A stretch of 44,072 nucleotides of DNA from Shimwellia pseudoproteus (GTDB lineage: Bacteria; Pseudomonadota; Gammaproteobacteria; Enterobacterales; Enterobacteriaceae): positions 1 to 44,072 of the forward strand of contig NZ_WBXP01000032.1 of the NCBI RefSeq assembly GCF_016415625.1. The letters run 5' to 3'. This document shows positions 7,631 to 17,800 of the stretch, in pieces. The notes under the pieces were generated by a model. It did no database searches. It worked only from the letters and a program-made list of their open reading frames with translations, and was not told where the DNA came from. The position numbers and the translations under genes were made by a program. Numbering within the stretch: position 1 is the stretch's first letter; every line of letters begins with the position of its first letter.

Positions 7631-9517
7631 CTACGATCCCAGCACCCGCTGGATCTCCTGTAACGCCCCGGGATCGTCAATGGTGGTCAAATCCCCAGGA
7701 TCACGGCCTTCACAGATGGCCTGCATCGCCCGGCGCAGCATCTTGCCGGAGCGGGTCTTGGGCAACTGGGAGACAAAATAAATCCGCGCCGGACGGCCAA
7801 AATGGCCGAGCTGATGGTCTACCCGGTGCTGGATGGCCTGCTCCTCCTCCCGGGCCACCTCCTGCAACAGCAGGCTGTCCCCCTGTTTGGGGATCACAAA
7901 CGCCACCGCCACCTGGCCCTTCAGCGCATCTTTCACGCCAACCACCGCCACCTCCGCCACATTACCGTGGCCGGCGATGCTCTCCTCAATCTCCCGGGTT
8001 CCCAGCCGGTGCCCGGCGACATTAATCACATCGTCGGTGCGCCCGAGGATAAAGTAATAACCGTCTTCATCCCGGATCCCCCAGTCGAACGTGGCATATA
8101 CCGGGCGGTCGAACAGCGACCAGTAAGTTTGTACAAAACGCGCGTCGTCCCCCCAGATGGTCTGAATACAGCCCGGCGGCAGCGGGCCTTCAATAACCAC
8201 CATGCCCTTTTCATTGGCCCCGCAGGGTTGGCCGGTATTTTCATTAAGCAACTGGACGTGATAACCAAACACCGGCACCCCGGGGCTACCCAGCCGCCCC
8301 GGCCGGTCATCCAGCGCCCGGGCAAGGGCCATAATGGGCCAGCCGGACTCGGTCTGCCAGTAGTTATCGATAACCGGAATCCCCAGGGTATCCGTGACCC
8401 ACCGGGCAGTGGGTTCATCCAGGGGCTCCCCCGCCAGGTACAGGGCCTGCAGGGAAGCGATATCGTGGTTGCGGATCTGCGCCGTGGGGAATTTTTTCAG
8501 CACCCGGATTGCCGTCGGGGCGGAAAACATCTGGCTGACCCGGTATTTCTCGACAATCTGCCACCAGATACCGCAGTCCGGCCAGGTGGGTGTCCCTTCG
8601 AACACCACCGTTGCCATCCCGGCCAGCAGCGGCGCATAAACAATGTACGAATGCCCCACCACCCAGCCAATATCCGAGGTACAGAAAAAAACGCCGCCCG
8701 GCTGGCCACCAAAAATGGTCGCCATGGTGGTGGCCAGCGCCACCCCATAGCCCCCGACATCGCGCTGCACCCCTTTGGGCTTACCGGTAGTGCCAGAGGT
8801 GTACAAAATACAGGAGGTCGCGCTGGATGCCAGCCACACCACCGGCACTTCAGCCTCAAGGTGCTGCTCCCGCAAATGGGCATAATCCACATCGCGCCCG
8901 GGGACCTGCGCCATCCGCGCCAGGCCACGATCTACCAGCAGCACGTGGCGCGGCGGGTTATGGCTCAGGCTAATGGCATCATCCAGCAACTTTTTATAAG
9001 GGATCACTTTCCCCGCCCGGGAGCCCGCGTCCGCCGAGACTATCAACACCGGCCGGGCATCATCAATACGCGCCGCCAGGCTGTGGGAAGCAAAACCCCC
9101 AAACACCACTGAGTGGATGGCGCCAATGCGGGCACAGGCCAGCAGGGTGATATGCGCCTCGGCAATCATCGGCATATAAACCAGCACCCGATCGCCGCAG
9201 CCAACCCCAAGGGCCTGCAACATCGCGGCAGTGCGGTTCACCTCCCGATGCAGCTCCCGGAAGCTAAAAGCCCGCTCTTCACCGGTCTCCGCCGAGACGG
9301 CAATCAGCGCCAGGGCCTCTGGCTGGCTCGTCAGCCAGCGGTCAACGGCGTTATAACATAGGTTAGTGGTGCCGCCGCCGAACCAGCGGGCAAACGGCGG
9401 GTTGCTATAGTCAAGCACCTGACTGGGCGGGGTCTGCCACGCCAGGCGGCTGGCCTGCTCCCCCCAGAATCCTTCAGGATCATCAATGGAACGCTGGTAA
9501 AACGCTGCATAAGACAT
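7631..9517 (-). CDS. prpE: Propionate-CoA ligase PrpE
   Basis: This 628-residue AMP-forming acyl-CoA synthetase makes propionyl-CoA from propionate, ATP and CoA. It carries the P-loop YTSGTTGKPKG, the adenylate motif YWQTESGWP, and PKTRSGKMLRR near the C-terminus with catalytic Lys592, the lysine known to be acylated in Salmonella PrpE. Its length equals E. coli PrpE. Start ATG at 9515-9517 has AAGGAGAT upstream. It is the last gene of prpBCDE, 42 bp after prpD. Confidence 0.97.
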   Translation of the reverse strand: MSYAAFYQRSIDDPEGFWGEQASRLAWQTPPSQVLDYSNPPFARWFGGGTTNLCYNAVDRWLTSQPEALALIAVSAETGEERAFSFRELHREVNRTAAMLQALGVGCGDRVLVYMPMIAEAHITLLACARIGAIHSVVFGGFASHSLAARIDDARPVLIVSADAGSRAGKVIPYKKLLDDAISLSHNPPRHVLLVDRGLARMAQVPGRDVDYAHLREQHLEAEVPVVWLASSATSCILYTSGTTGKPKGVQRDVGGYGVALATTMATIFGGQPGGVFFCTSDIGWVVGHSYIVYAPLLAGMATVVFEGTPTWPDCGIWWQIVEKYRVSQMFSAPTAIRVLKKFPTAQIRNHDIASLQALYLAGEPLDEPTARWVTDTLGIPVIDNYWQTESGWPIMALARALDDRPGRLGSPGVPVFGYHVQLLNENTGQPCGANEKGMVVIEGPLPPGCIQTIWGDDARFVQTYWSLFDRPVYATFDWGIRDEDGYYFILGRTDDVINVAGHRLGTREIEESIAGHGNVAEVAVVGVKDALKGQVAVAFVIPKQGDSLLLQEVAREEEQAIQHRVDHQLGHFGRPARIYFVSQLPKTRSGKMLRRAMQAICEGRDPGDLTTIDDPGALQEIQRVLGS

Positions 9518-9559
9518 GGGATCTCCTTGATAACACCGTCAGATCTGCCCCCGCCTGCG

Positions 9560-11011
9560 TCAGATAACGTACAGGTCGAGGTATTCGTTTACCGGCATCT
9601 GCTCCAGGCGCTGCCTGTCCAGGGAGACTTCCAGAATGCGCTGCTGCTGGCGGGCCGGGAACTGGCGCGCCAGGTTCGTGGTGAATTTCTCAATCAGTAA
9701 TGGGATCCCCTCATCCCGGCGGCGGGCGTGGCCGATGGGGTACTCCACCACCACTTCGTCAAAGCGGCTGCCGTCGTTAAACACCAGGGTGATGGCATTG
9801 GCGATAGAGCGTTTCTGCGGGTCATGATAATCCCGGGTAAACATAGGGTCTTCGTGGCAGGTGGTTTTATCCCGCAGGGCGTCGATACGCGGATCACTGG
9901 CGATATTATCTTCATAGTCTGCCGCAGTGAGGCGGCCAAACAGCAGCGGCACCGCCACCATATACTGGATACAGTGGTCGCGATCCGCCGGGTTATTCAG
10001 CGGGCCGTGTTTATCAATAATGCGGATACAGGCCTCGTGGGTGCGGATAGTCACTTTTGCGATATCTGCGGCGGTCTTACCGGCGGCCTGCATCTGCCGG
10101 TGCAGCGTCATGGCCGCTTCTACCGCCGTCTGGGAGTGAAACTCCGCCGGGAAAGAGATTTTAAACAGCACGTTTTCCATCACATAAGCGCCGTAAGGGC
10201 GCTGGAAACGGAACCGCTCGCCGTTAAAGGAAACATCATAAAAACCCCAGGTTTTGGCGGTCAGGGCCGAGGGATAGCCCATCTCCCCGGTGCGCGCCAT
10301 CAGCGCCAGGCGCACCGCCCGGGAGGTGGCATCCCCCGCCGCCCAGGATTTACGGGTGCCGGTATTGGGCGCGTGGCGATAGGTGCGCAGGGACTGGCCA
10401 TCCACCCAGGCCAGAGAGACGGCATTGAGGATCTCATCCCGGGTCAGGCCCAGCATCCCGGCCACCACTGCGGTGGAGGCAACTTTCACCAGTAATACAT
10501 GGTCCAGCCCTACCCGGTTAAAGGCGTTCTCAAGGGCGATACAGCCCTGGATTTCATGGGCTTTGATCATCCCGGTCAGCACCTGGCCCATGGTCAGTGG
10601 CGGTTTACCGCTGGCCACCGCATTACGGGATAACCAGTCCGCCACCGCGAGGATGCCGCCGAGGTTATCAGAGGGATGGCCCCACTCCGCCGCCAGCCAG
10701 GTATCGTTAAAATCCAGCCAGCGGATAATGGCGCCAATATTAAATGCCGCCTGTACCGGATCGAGCTGGAACTGCGTGCCCGGTACCCGGGCGCCATTGG
10801 GTACCACGGTCCCCGGCACAATCGGCCCGAGCAGTTTTTTACAGGCCGGATACTCCAGCGCTTCCAGCCCGCAGCCCAGGGTGTCCAGCAGGCAATAATG
10901 GGCGGTGTTGTAGGCCACATCAGAGTCAATGCGGTAATTCATGACGTAATCGACAATATCGACAATTTCCCGATCGAAGGGCGCGCGCTGGGTAGAGATC
11001 GCTTGAGACAT
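9560..11011 (-). CDS. prpD: 2-methylcitrate dehydratase PrpD
   Basis: This 483-residue member of the MmgE/PrpD family has the same length as the E. coli enzyme. It removes water from 2-methylcitrate to give 2-methyl-cis-aconitate in the cytoplasm. The family blocks [29 protein letters not shown] and [16 protein letters not shown] are all intact, as is the C-terminal [14 protein letters not shown]. It is the third gene of the prp operon. The 83-bp gap from prpC is wider than other gaps and carries a hairpin. Confidence 0.97.
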   Translation of the reverse strand: MSQAISTQRAPFDREIVDIVDYVMNYRIDSDVAYNTAHYCLLDTLGCGLEALEYPACKKLLGPIVPGTVVPNGARVPGTQFQLDPVQAAFNIGAIIRWLDFNDTWLAAEWGHPSDNLGGILAVADWLSRNAVASGKPPLTMGQVLTGMIKAHEIQGCIALENAFNRVGLDHVLLVKVASTAVVAGMLGLTRDEILNAVSLAWVDGQSLRTYRHAPNTGTRKSWAAGDATSRAVRLALMARTGEMGYPSALTAKTWGFYDVSFNGERFRFQRPYGAYVMENVLFKISFPAEFHSQTAVEAAMTLHRQMQAAGKTAADIAKVTIRTHEACIRIIDKHGPLNNPADRDHCIQYMVAVPLLFGRLTAADYEDNIASDPRIDALRDKTTCHEDPMFTRDYHDPQKRSIANAITLVFNDGSRFDEVVVEYPIGHARRRDEGIPLLIEKFTTNLARQFPARQQQRILEVSLDRQRLEQMPVNEYLDLYVI

Positions 11012-11065
11012 GTTGTTTTCCCGTTATGGTTATATTCAGTGAGAAGCCGGTATTCACCGGTTCCA

Positions 11066-11116
11066 GGCGCTGCTCCAGCGCCACTTATTCTTTGTTATGG
11101 GCGCTGCTCCAGCGTC
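11066..11116 (-). repeat. Duplicated 15-bp hairpin at the prpC-prpD junction
   Basis: The 3' end of prpC contains, on the minus strand, CGCTGGAGCAGCGCC (within 11100-11116). The same sequence recurs 34 bp further on as GGCGCTGGAGCAGCGCC (11066-11082), a perfect 6-bp stem with a 5-nt loop. The second copy lies just past the stop codon. It may stabilise or shape the operon message; no T tract follows, so it is not a strong terminator. Confidence 0.6.
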
Positions 11117-12261
11117 ACGAATGGCCGCTCATCGGGCCCGGTGTAATTGGCCGACGGACGAATAATTTTGTTATCCAGGCGCTGCTCAATGATATGGGCA
11201 GACCAGCCAGCTACCCTGGCCATCACAAACAGCGGGGTAAACATCGCGGTGGGCACCCCCAGCATGTTGTAAGACACCGCAGAGAACCAATCGAGATTGG
11301 GGAACATTTTTTTGGTTTCCCACATCACGGACTCCAGCCGGTCAGCAATGTCATACATCTTCATCGAGCCCGCCTCCAGGGAGAGCTGCCGGGCGATGGT
11401 TTTAATCACCTGATGGCGCGGATCGGAAAGGGTATATACCGGGTGACCAAAACCGATAATCACCTCTTTATTGTCAATGCGACGGCGAATATCGTGCTCT
11501 GCTTCATCGGGGGTCTCATAGCGCTGCTGGATCTCCAGCGACACTTCATTCGCCCCTCCGTGTTTTGGCCCGCGCAGGGCGCCAATCGCACCAATAATGG
11601 CGGAGTAGATATCCGAGCCGGTTCCGGCAATCACCCGGCCGGTAAAGGTCGAGGCGTTAAATTCATGTTCGGCGTAGAGGATCAGGGAGGCATGCATGGC
11701 CTGCACCTGGCCGGTGGCCGGGCGGTGGCCGTGCAGCAGATGCAAAAAGTGGCCGCCAATGGCGTCGTCATCGGTTTCTGGCTGGATACGTTCGCCGTTA
11801 TGGCTGTAGTGGTACCAGTACAGCAGGATAGACCCCAGGGAAGCCAGCAGCTTATCGGCAATGTCCCGGGCGCCGGAGACGGTATGGCCCTCTTTTTCCG
11901 GCAAGGTACAGCCCAGCGCCGATACCCCGGTGCGCATCACATCCATCGGGTGGGAGGCCGCCGGCAGGGACTCAAGCACCGTACGCACGTTAGCCGGCAG
12001 CCCGCGCAGCGCTTTCAGGCGCATTTTATAGGCGTGTAATTCATCGCGGTTAGGCAGTTTGCCGTGGATCAGCAGGTAGGCGACCTCTTCAAATTCACAA
12101 TGCCGGGCGAGATCATGAATATCGTAGCCGCGATAGTGTAAGTCGTTACCGCTCCGGCCCACCGAGCACAGGGCGGTATTCCCGGCGGCAACCCCGGACA
12201 GGGCAACGGATTTTTTCGGTTTACTGGCGCTCGTGTTCTGCAAAATGGTCGTTTCGCTCAT
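11095..12261 (-). CDS. prpC: 2-methylcitrate synthase PrpC
   Basis: This 388-residue type I citrate-synthase-fold enzyme condenses propionyl-CoA with oxaloacetate to 2-methylcitrate. The catalytic triad is complete: His234 (GPKHGGANE), His273 (IIGFGHPVY) and Asp324 (PNLDWFSA). The active-site loop [10 protein letters not shown] is also present. It lies 57 bp after prpB in the operon. It offers a useful contrast to the GltA-like protein at 22590-23870, which lacks the second histidine. Confidence 0.97.
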   Translation of the reverse strand: MSETTILQNTSASKPKKSVALSGVAAGNTALCSVGRSGNDLHYRGYDIHDLARHCEFEEVAYLLIHGKLPNRDELHAYKMRLKALRGLPANVRTVLESLPAASHPMDVMRTGVSALGCTLPEKEGHTVSGARDIADKLLASLGSILLYWYHYSHNGERIQPETDDDAIGGHFLHLLHGHRPATGQVQAMHASLILYAEHEFNASTFTGRVIAGTGSDIYSAIIGAIGALRGPKHGGANEVSLEIQQRYETPDEAEHDIRRRIDNKEVIIGFGHPVYTLSDPRHQVIKTIARQLSLEAGSMKMYDIADRLESVMWETKKMFPNLDWFSAVSYNMLGVPTAMFTPLFVMARVAGWSAHIIEQRLDNKIIRPSANYTGPDERPFVTLEQRP

Positions 12262-12318
12262 ACTGGCCTCGTTGTTATTGTGTGGTGTAGGGGAAAACCG
12301 GATACGGACAAACTGGCG

Positions 12319-13212
12319 CTACTGGCCGCGCTTACCGGTGGCAAACAGCGCATCCAGCTTCTCTTCAAACTGGTAGTAGTTAATGCTCTCGTACAGCTCG
12401 TTGCGGGTCTGCATTATGTCGATAACGCTTTGCTGGGTCCCCGCCTGGCGCAGCACGTTAAACACCTGCTCGGCGGCGCGGTTCATGGCGCGAAATGCCG
12501 ACAGCGGGTACAGCGCCATCGCCACGTGGGCGCTGCGCAGCTCGTCGGTGGTAAATAACGGCGTGGCGCCAAACTCGGTAATGTTGGCGAGGATCGGGAC
12601 CGGTACCGCATCGGCAAACTGGCGATACATCCCCAGCTCGGTGATGGCTTCCGGGAACAACATGTCGGCACCGGCGGCGATATACGCCCGGGCGCGCTCA
12701 ATGGCGGCCTCCAGCCCTTCCACCGCCAGCGCGTCAGTGCGGGCCATGATCACAAAGTCCGGATCGGTGCGGGCATCCACAGCGGCTTTGATGCGGTCCA
12801 CCATTTCAGCGGTGGAGACAATGGCTTTATTGGGCCGGTGCCCACAGCGCTTGGCCCCCACCTGATCTTCAATATGCAGGCCACCGGCTCCGGCTTTTAT
12901 CACCGATTTCACGGTGCGCGCCACATTAAATGCCGAGGAGCCAAACCCGCTGTCGACATCCACCAGCAGCGGCAGCGGGCACACATCGGTAATACGCCGG
13001 ATATCGGTCAGCACATCGTCGAGGGTGGTTATCCCTAAATCCGGCAGGCCGAGGGAGCCTGCGGCCACACCGCCGCCAGACAGATAAATCGCCTGGAAAC
13101 CGGCCCGCTGGGCCAACAGTGCATGGTTGGCATTAATGGTTCCGGCAATTTGCAGCGGCGTCTCTTTACTCAGCGCCTGGCGGAATGCCCGCCCCGGTGA
13201 CTGACTGGTCAT
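12319..13212 (-). CDS. prpB: 2-methylisocitrate lyase PrpB
   Basis: This 297-residue protein of the isocitrate lyase/PEP mutase superfamily splits 2-methylisocitrate into pyruvate and succinate. It shows the substrate-metal motif [10 protein letters not shown] (83-92) and the catalytic loop GAKRCGH with Cys123, the same position as in the E. coli enzyme. Start ATG at 13210-13212 has GAGAGG 6 bp upstream. It is the first gene of the operon and lies behind a sigma-54 promoter. Confidence 0.97.
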   Translation of the reverse strand: MTSQSPGRAFRQALSKETPLQIAGTINANHALLAQRAGFQAIYLSGGGVAAGSLGLPDLGITTLDDVLTDIRRITDVCPLPLLVDVDSGFGSSAFNVARTVKSVIKAGAGGLHIEDQVGAKRCGHRPNKAIVSTAEMVDRIKAAVDARTDPDFVIMARTDALAVEGLEAAIERARAYIAAGADMLFPEAITELGMYRQFADAVPVPILANITEFGATPLFTTDELRSAHVAMALYPLSAFRAMNRAAEQVFNVLRQAGTQQSVIDIMQTRNELYESINYYQFEEKLDALFATGKRGQ

Positions 13213-13259
13213 GGGTTACCTCTCTGGTTATTGCGTAATGATTCCATAGCGCAATAGGT

Positions 13260-13275
13260 AGCAAAGGCTGTGCCA
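13260..13275 (-). promoter_or_regulatory. Sigma-54 promoter of prpBCDE
   Basis: On the minus strand TGGCACA-GCCT-TTGCT matches the sigma-54 consensus (TGGCACG-N4-TTGCW) with the invariant -24 GG and -12 GC correctly spaced. It lies about 50 bp upstream of the prpB start, which leaves a short leader. It fits the activator PrpR encoded divergently. Confidence 0.9.
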
Positions 13276-13386
13276 GAAAATCCCCCGGCCATCACCAGCA
13301 ACTTCATAATTTAAAAAAACCAATAAAATCAATCTTATAAACTGAATGTATCCACCCCAGAGCGGCAGCGATGTGCGCCAGTTAAC

Positions 13387-13432
13387 GTTTCACGCACCGT
13401 TTCAACGGCGTTACTTGAAACATTTATGAAAC
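13387..13432. promoter_or_regulatory. Candidate PrpR binding sites (symmetrical GTTTCA/TGAAAC array)
   Basis: Four 6-bp half-sites are arranged symmetrically: GTTTCA at 13387-13392 and 13399-13404, then the inverted form TGAAAC at 13416-13421 and 13427-13432. They lie about 110-170 bp upstream of the -24/-12 promoter, a normal distance for a sigma-54 activator, and just before prpR, so they could also mediate autoregulation. Assignment to PrpR is inference from position and symmetry. Confidence 0.65.
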
Positions 13433-13475
13433 ACAATTACAACAATAAAACCACTTCCCCCTGAGTTACGCGATA

Positions 13476-15077
13476 ATGACCGGCACCTTCTCCCCGCCAG
13501 CCTCTGCCACCGCCAAACCGGTGATCTGGACCGTTTCCGTCACCCGGTTGTTTGACCTGTTCCGGGATGTCAGCCTCGAATTTGATCACCTCGCCACTAT
13601 TACGCCGATCCAGCTCGGTTTCGAAAAAGCCGTGCAGTACATCCGCAAAAAACTCGCCACCGAACACTGTGACGCGATAATCGCGGCGGGCTCAAACGGT
13701 GCTTATCTGAAAAGCCGCCTGTCCGTACCGGTTATCCTGATCCGCCCGGGCGGGTTTGATCTGTTACAGGCGCTGGGTAAAGCCCGCCGGGTGGCGGACA
13801 GGATTGGCCTGGTGACCTACAAAACCCCGCTCCCGGCGCTACAGGAATTTCAGCACGCCTTCCAGCTACCGCTGGAACAGCGCAGTTATGTCACCGAAGA
13901 AGACGCCCGCGCCCAGATTAGCGAGCTTAAAGCCGCCGGTATTAAGGTGGTGGTGGGGGCAGGCCTTATCACTGAACTGGCCGAAGAAGCCGGGCTGGCG
14001 GCGATATTTATCTACTCTGCCACCACGGTGCGCGACGCCTTCAGCGATGCGCTGGATGTTACCCGTCTGGCGCTGGCGGCGGGGGCAACGCGCCGGGATC
14101 ATCCGTTACACCGCGACACCCTGCGCCCGCGTTACGGGCTGGAGGATCTGTTGGGCGAGTGCCCCCCGGTAGCCCAGCTGCGGCGCACGATCATGCTGTA
14201 TGCCCGCTCCCCGGCGGCCGTGTTAATCGAAGGTGAAACCGGCACCGGTAAAGAGCTGGCCGCCCAGGCGCTGCATCAGGAATATTTTGCCCACCGCGGC
14301 GGTCACAGCAGGCGGCCGCACCCGCCATTTGTGGCAATTAACTGCGGCGCTATTGCTGAGTCCCTGCTGGAAGCGGAACCGTTCGGTTATGAGGAAGGAG
14401 CCTTTACCGGCTCACGGCGCGGTGGCCGCAGCGGGCTGCTGGAAACCGCCCAGGGCGGGACGCTGTTCCTCGACGAGATTGGGGAAATGCCGCTTCATCT
14501 GCAAACCCGGTTACTGCGGGTGCTGGAAGAGAAACGCGTGACCCGGGTGGGTGGCCAGCAGCCGGTGGCGGTGGAATTTCGGGTGATCAGCGCCACCCAC
14601 TGCGATCTGAGCCAGGCGATTGCCCGCGGGCACTTCCGGGCCGATCTGTTTTACCGGCTGAGCGCACTGCGCCTGCGGTTGCCCGCCCTGCGCGAACGCG
14701 GGGACGATATCAGTATGCTGGCCTGGCGTTATCTGACTCAGGCGCTGGCGGCGCTGAACATACCGCTCAACGAGCCATTACACCAGCAGATGTCCCGCTG
14801 TATTCCCCTGTTGCAGCGTTACGCCTGGCCGGGCAATATCCGTGAGTTACGCAATATTACTGAGCGGCTGGCGTTGCTGCTCAGCAGCGCTATGGTGAAG
14901 GATCACGCCGATCTGCGTCTTCTGGTACCGGAGCTGTTCACGGTAAACGACGAAGCGCCCGCGCTGCCGGCCCCCTCGCTACAGGAAGTACTGGCGCGCT
15001 ACGGCGGCGATCGCAGCGCCGCGGCACAGCATCTGGGGATCAGCCGCACCACATTATGGCGGCGACTAAAAAAATAG
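13476..15077 (+). CDS. prpR: Sigma-54-dependent activator PrpR
   Basis: This 533-residue protein activates prpBCDE in response to 2-methylcitrate. Residues ~15-195 are the PrpR N-terminal sensor domain ([31 protein letters not shown]). Residues ~220-450 are the AAA+ domain with Walker A GETGTGKE (253-260), the sigma-54 contact loop GAFTGS (308-313) and Walker B LFLDE. A Fis-type helix-turn-helix closes the protein ([22 protein letters not shown]). The ribosome site before ATG 13476 is weak. It is divergent from its target operon, as in E. coli and Salmonella. Confidence 0.96.
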   Translation: MTGTFSPPASATAKPVIWTVSVTRLFDLFRDVSLEFDHLATITPIQLGFEKAVQYIRKKLATEHCDAIIAAGSNGAYLKSRLSVPVILIRPGGFDLLQALGKARRVADRIGLVTYKTPLPALQEFQHAFQLPLEQRSYVTEEDARAQISELKAAGIKVVVGAGLITELAEEAGLAAIFIYSATTVRDAFSDALDVTRLALAAGATRRDHPLHRDTLRPRYGLEDLLGECPPVAQLRRTIMLYARSPAAVLIEGETGTGKELAAQALHQEYFAHRGGHSRRPHPPFVAINCGAIAESLLEAEPFGYEEGAFTGSRRGGRSGLLETAQGGTLFLDEIGEMPLHLQTRLLRVLEEKRVTRVGGQQPVAVEFRVISATHCDLSQAIARGHFRADLFYRLSALRLRLPALRERGDDISMLAWRYLTQALAALNIPLNEPLHQQMSRCIPLLQRYAWPGNIRELRNITERLALLLSSAMVKDHADLRLLVPELFTVNDEAPALPAPSLQEVLARYGGDRSAAAQHLGISRTTLWRRLKK

Positions 15078-15097
15078 TATTCATACCATATGATGGC

Positions 15098-15126
15098 TTG
15101 CTGTTAGTGTGTACAGTGTGTATAAA
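15098..15126 (+). promoter_or_regulatory. hicAB promoter with direct-repeat operator
   Basis: TTGCTG (15098-15103) and TATAAA (15121-15126) are separated by exactly 17 bp. Between and over them lies a direct repeat GTGTGTA (15107-15113 and 15116-15122, 9-bp period). The C-terminal ribbon-helix-helix of HicB could bind here for autorepression. The leader to the hicA start is about 25 nt. Confidence 0.7.
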
Positions 15127-15156
15127 TTAACTAACGGATAGCGACCAGGAGGGAGC

Positions 15157-15339
15157 CTGAAGAGCTCGGAACTGATATCACTACTGGAGAAAAATGGCTG
15201 GATCCTGGCGCGCATCAAAGGCAGCCATCATCAGTTCTCCCACCCCGATTTCGCTATTGTCATTACTGTTCCGCATCCCAGAAAAGACGTGAAGCCAGGA
15301 ACGCTCCGTCAGATCCTGAAGAATGCGAAGCTAAAATGA
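15157..15339 (+). CDS. hicA: HicA-type mRNA interferase toxin
   Basis: This 60-residue double-stranded-RNA-binding-fold toxin is predicted to cleave mRNA. The family core is complete: KSSELISLLEKNGW, the catalytic-histidine motif IKGSHHQFSHP (His24/25), and HPRKDVKPGTLRQILKNAKL. No ATG, GTG or TTG fits: the reading frame has a TAG stop at 15139-15141, and the only start placing the conserved KSSEL segment correctly is CTG at 15157, 4 bp after AGGAGG. It is followed 39 bp later by hicB. The gene looks functional apart from the unusual start. Confidence 0.85.
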   Translation: MKSSELISLLEKNGWILARIKGSHHQFSHPDFAIVITVPHPRKDVKPGTLRQILKNAKLK

Positions 15340-15378
15340 TCAGAAAGATGCACCGGCATTTTTCACACAGGAGTAGAT

Positions 15379-15792
15379 ATGTTATATCCCGCATTCGTTG
15401 AGGTTGATAAAGATGGTACCGCCAGTGGCTGGTTTCCTGACGTCCCGGGATGCCTGTTCGCCGGCGACGATATGGAAGCCGCATTTGCCGATGCCCGCAG
15501 CGCCATAGATGCACACTTTGAGTTGCTGAGTGAAAAGGATCTGCCTATTCCCGGGGCTCACCCTATGGAAGAGCATGTTGTGAATGAGCCGGGCACTTAT
15601 AGCGGTGGCCGCTGGTTATACGTTGACGTCAACATGGATAAGTTCGACGGCCGCGCTGAACGCATCAACATAACCCTTCCCCATCGTCTTCTTGAGCGCA
15701 TTGATTCAACGGTTAAGCACAAACCAGAGTACGGCAGCCGCAGCGCCTTTCTTGCCATTGCAGCAAGGAACGAACTCCACAAATCGGATTGA
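15379..15792 (+). CDS. hicB: HicB-type antitoxin
   Basis: This 137-residue antitoxin has an N-terminal partially degraded RNase H-like HicB fold (YPAFVEVDKDGTASGWFPDVPGC, then DDMEAAFADARSAIDAHFELL). Its C-terminal ribbon-helix-helix DNA-binding domain starts near RINITLPHRLLERID and runs to SAFLAIAARNEL. It should neutralise HicA and repress the hicAB promoter. ATG at 15379 has AGGAG 7 bp upstream. Toxin-first gene order is normal for hicAB. Confidence 0.92.
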   Translation: MLYPAFVEVDKDGTASGWFPDVPGCLFAGDDMEAAFADARSAIDAHFELLSEKDLPIPGAHPMEEHVVNEPGTYSGGRWLYVDVNMDKFDGRAERINITLPHRLLERIDSTVKHKPEYGSRSAFLAIAARNELHKSD

Positions 15793-15795
15793 GCG

Positions 15796-15830
15796 TCCCC
15801 GGCAGCGGCGAACACGCGCGCTGCCCGGGA
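15796..15830. terminator. Strong hairpin after hicB
   Basis: Twelve-base arms (15796-15807 and 15819-15830) pair with one mismatch around CGGCAGCG / CGCTGCCCG. No T tract follows on either strand. The hairpin lies between the convergent hicB gene and the flavin-oxidoreductase remnant and may act as a transcription barrier. Confidence 0.5.
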
Positions 15831-15840
15831 ACAGCCGCAC

Positions 15841-16556
15841 TCAGCGATACGGCTTAAACAGCCCTTTTACCTCATGGGGCTCACAGCGCAGATACTGCTC
15901 CGCCACCGGGATTTTATCCCCCAGCGCCGCAGCCGCATGCGGTTTTCCAGGCTGCCGCCATACTCATCGTCCCGCTGGTTAGCCAGCGGTGACAAAAACT
16001 GGTGCAGCAGATAGCCGTGGGCCGCGTGAATCTCAATTAAATCAATACCCAACTGGTGGGCCCGCCGGGCGCCGGCAACAAACTCCCGCTTGATTTCATC
16101 AATGCGCGCGAGGGTTAACGCCGCCGGTGCCGGGTCGCCTTCATGGAACGGCAGCGCGGAAGGGGCCACGGTCTGCCATCCTCCCTGGGCCGGGTCCAGA
16201 TGTCGCCCGCCCTGCCACGGCGCCGCCGTCGAGGCTTTACGGCCCGCGTGGGCCAGTTGAATACCGACTGCCGCCGGTGACCAGGCCCGGATATCGTTGA
16301 TAACGGTCCCCAGCGCCTGCCCGGTGGCATCATCCCATAACCCGAGGTCAAAAGGGCTAATCCGCCCCTGGGGCTCCACCGCCGTGGCTTCAATAATCAC
16401 CAGTCCGGCACCGGATAGCGCCAGATTGCCCAGATGGATCCGGTGCCAGGAGGTGGCCTTGCCCTGTTCAGCGGAATACTGGCACATCGGGGCAATCACA
16501 ATGCGGTTGTCCAGCGCCAGGCCACCAAGCCGGATGGGGGTAAACAGCGTGCTCAT
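15841..16556 (-). pseudogene. Truncated old-yellow-enzyme (NADH:flavin oxidoreductase)
   Basis: The intact start of a YqjM/NamA-type OYE-family gene is present. Motifs include NRIVIAPMCQYSAEQG, QLAHAGRKAS, IDLIEIHAAHGYLLHQFLSP and YGGSLENRMRL, which end near residue 208. A full-length enzyme needs about 340-370 residues. The open frame then continues for only ~20 unrelated residues to a stop at 15867. In another frame the following DNA encodes a plausible C-terminus of some other protein (ALGDKIPVAEQYLRCEPHE to LFKPYR, stop at 15841-15843). This suggests an internal deletion that fused the front of one gene to the tail of another. The second half of the barrel is absent, so no activity is expected. 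Confidence 0.75.
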
Positions 16557-16617
16557 ACCATTTCTCCTGTATCAAATAGCCCTGAGTAGAGCGCCGCATT
16601 CCTGCCTTGTCGGGGGG

Positions 16618-17538
16618 CTACGCCGACCTATGGCGGCGTTTTTTATTCAGCATCGCCCCTAAATCCAGCTCTGAAAAAATAATCGACAGCACAATAATCA
16701 GCGTCGCGACGGCGTCCCGCAATTTAATACTCTCCCCGAAGAACAGCGCGCCACTCAGCATGGCCGCCACGGGGATTAACGCCACGCACATCCCGACGGA
16801 GGCGGCAGATATTTTGTGGACCCCCATAAAAAACAGGATATAGGTCAGCGCCCAGACAACCACACCGTAGTAGATCATAATGCCGATTTCGCCGTGGGTA
16901 ATGCTGGACAAATGGTAGGTTTGCCATTCATGCAACGCCAGCGGCAGGCTAAATATGGCCCCGGTCAGGCACACCCCGGCAGACATAGTCAGCGGTTTCA
17001 GGCTGGCGTGGATTTTATTGGCTATCACCAGGTTCAGCGCGTTCACCAGGGTCGACAGCATCAGGAAGATCAATCCGCCGGTGGTATTATGCCCCCCCGG
17101 TTGCGCGGGTTGCAGGGTCATAATCACCACGCTTATCACCGCCAGAACCACCGACACCGCCGCATTGAGCCGCAGCTTATCCCCGAGGAACACCACCGCA
17201 ATCACCAGCACCGCAGCCGGTGCGGCACTGGTAATCACCGAGGCGGTCAGCGCCGTGGTAGAGGCCAGCCCATAGAGCAAAAAGACGGTGTACAGCACCG
17301 CCCCGAGGAACGACAGAATACTGACAATTAACCAGTCCCGCAGGCTGATACGCCGCCAGTTGGTTTTCTCTTTAATAATTGTCAGCGGCAGCAGGAAAAT
17401 AAACCCGATAACCAGCGTAATAAATGCAAAAGTCCAGGTTGGTATCGAATCCATTGCTTCTTTTGCAACAGGGTAACTGGCGCCCATAATAATAAAACAG
17501 AGCGCCACACAAATAAGCCCTGAGAGTTTTTCCAACAT
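16618..17538 (-). CDS. EamA/DMT-family transporter
   Basis: This 306-residue membrane protein has ten hydrophobic segments forming two EamA repeats. The first runs from about residue 5 (GLICVALCFIIMGASYPVAKEA) and the second from about residue 150 (GGLIFLMLSTLVNALNLVIANKI). The family exports metabolites or amino acids; the substrate here is unknown. It ends with a basic tail (NKKRRHRSA). It lies 61 bp upstream of the truncated oxidoreductase on the same strand and may be cotranscribed with it. Confidence 0.85.
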   Translation of the reverse strand: MLEKLSGLICVALCFIIMGASYPVAKEAMDSIPTWTFAFITLVIGFIFLLPLTIIKEKTNWRRISLRDWLIVSILSFLGAVLYTVFLLYGLASTTALTASVITSAAPAAVLVIAVVFLGDKLRLNAAVSVVLAVISVVIMTLQPAQPGGHNTTGGLIFLMLSTLVNALNLVIANKIHASLKPLTMSAGVCLTGAIFSLPLALHEWQTYHLSSITHGEIGIMIYYGVVVWALTYILFFMGVHKISAASVGMCVALIPVAAMLSGALFFGESIKLRDAVATLIIVLSIIFSELDLGAMLNKKRRHRSA

Positions 17539-17800
17539 CTTCCTGCCCCTGATAACCCGGACTACCCCGCGGGGAGTCCGGGCACTACATTATTTATATT
17601 AACCATACCAACCGCCGCATGACATGCACGGTTCAGCGCCCACATGCTGCGCCATGACCACAACATCCGCTGCTGTCAGATAATAATCCCGCGACAATAA
17701 CCGGTAATGACATTTAATGCCGCTACCGGCCGCAACAATACCAGTAAAAATAAAACGCACCGGGATCTTGTATTGCTTTGCAGCGGTTATTAACCATTGG

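Noticed and set aside
7802-9112. 436-codon plus-strand frame opposite prpE
   Set aside because: Mirror frame of the GC-rich prpE gene; Pro/Arg/His-rich translation without domains.
15157-15339. hicA considered a pseudogene because it lacks a standard start codon
   Set aside because: The whole protein core, ribosome site and promoter are intact; a CTG start is the simpler reading.
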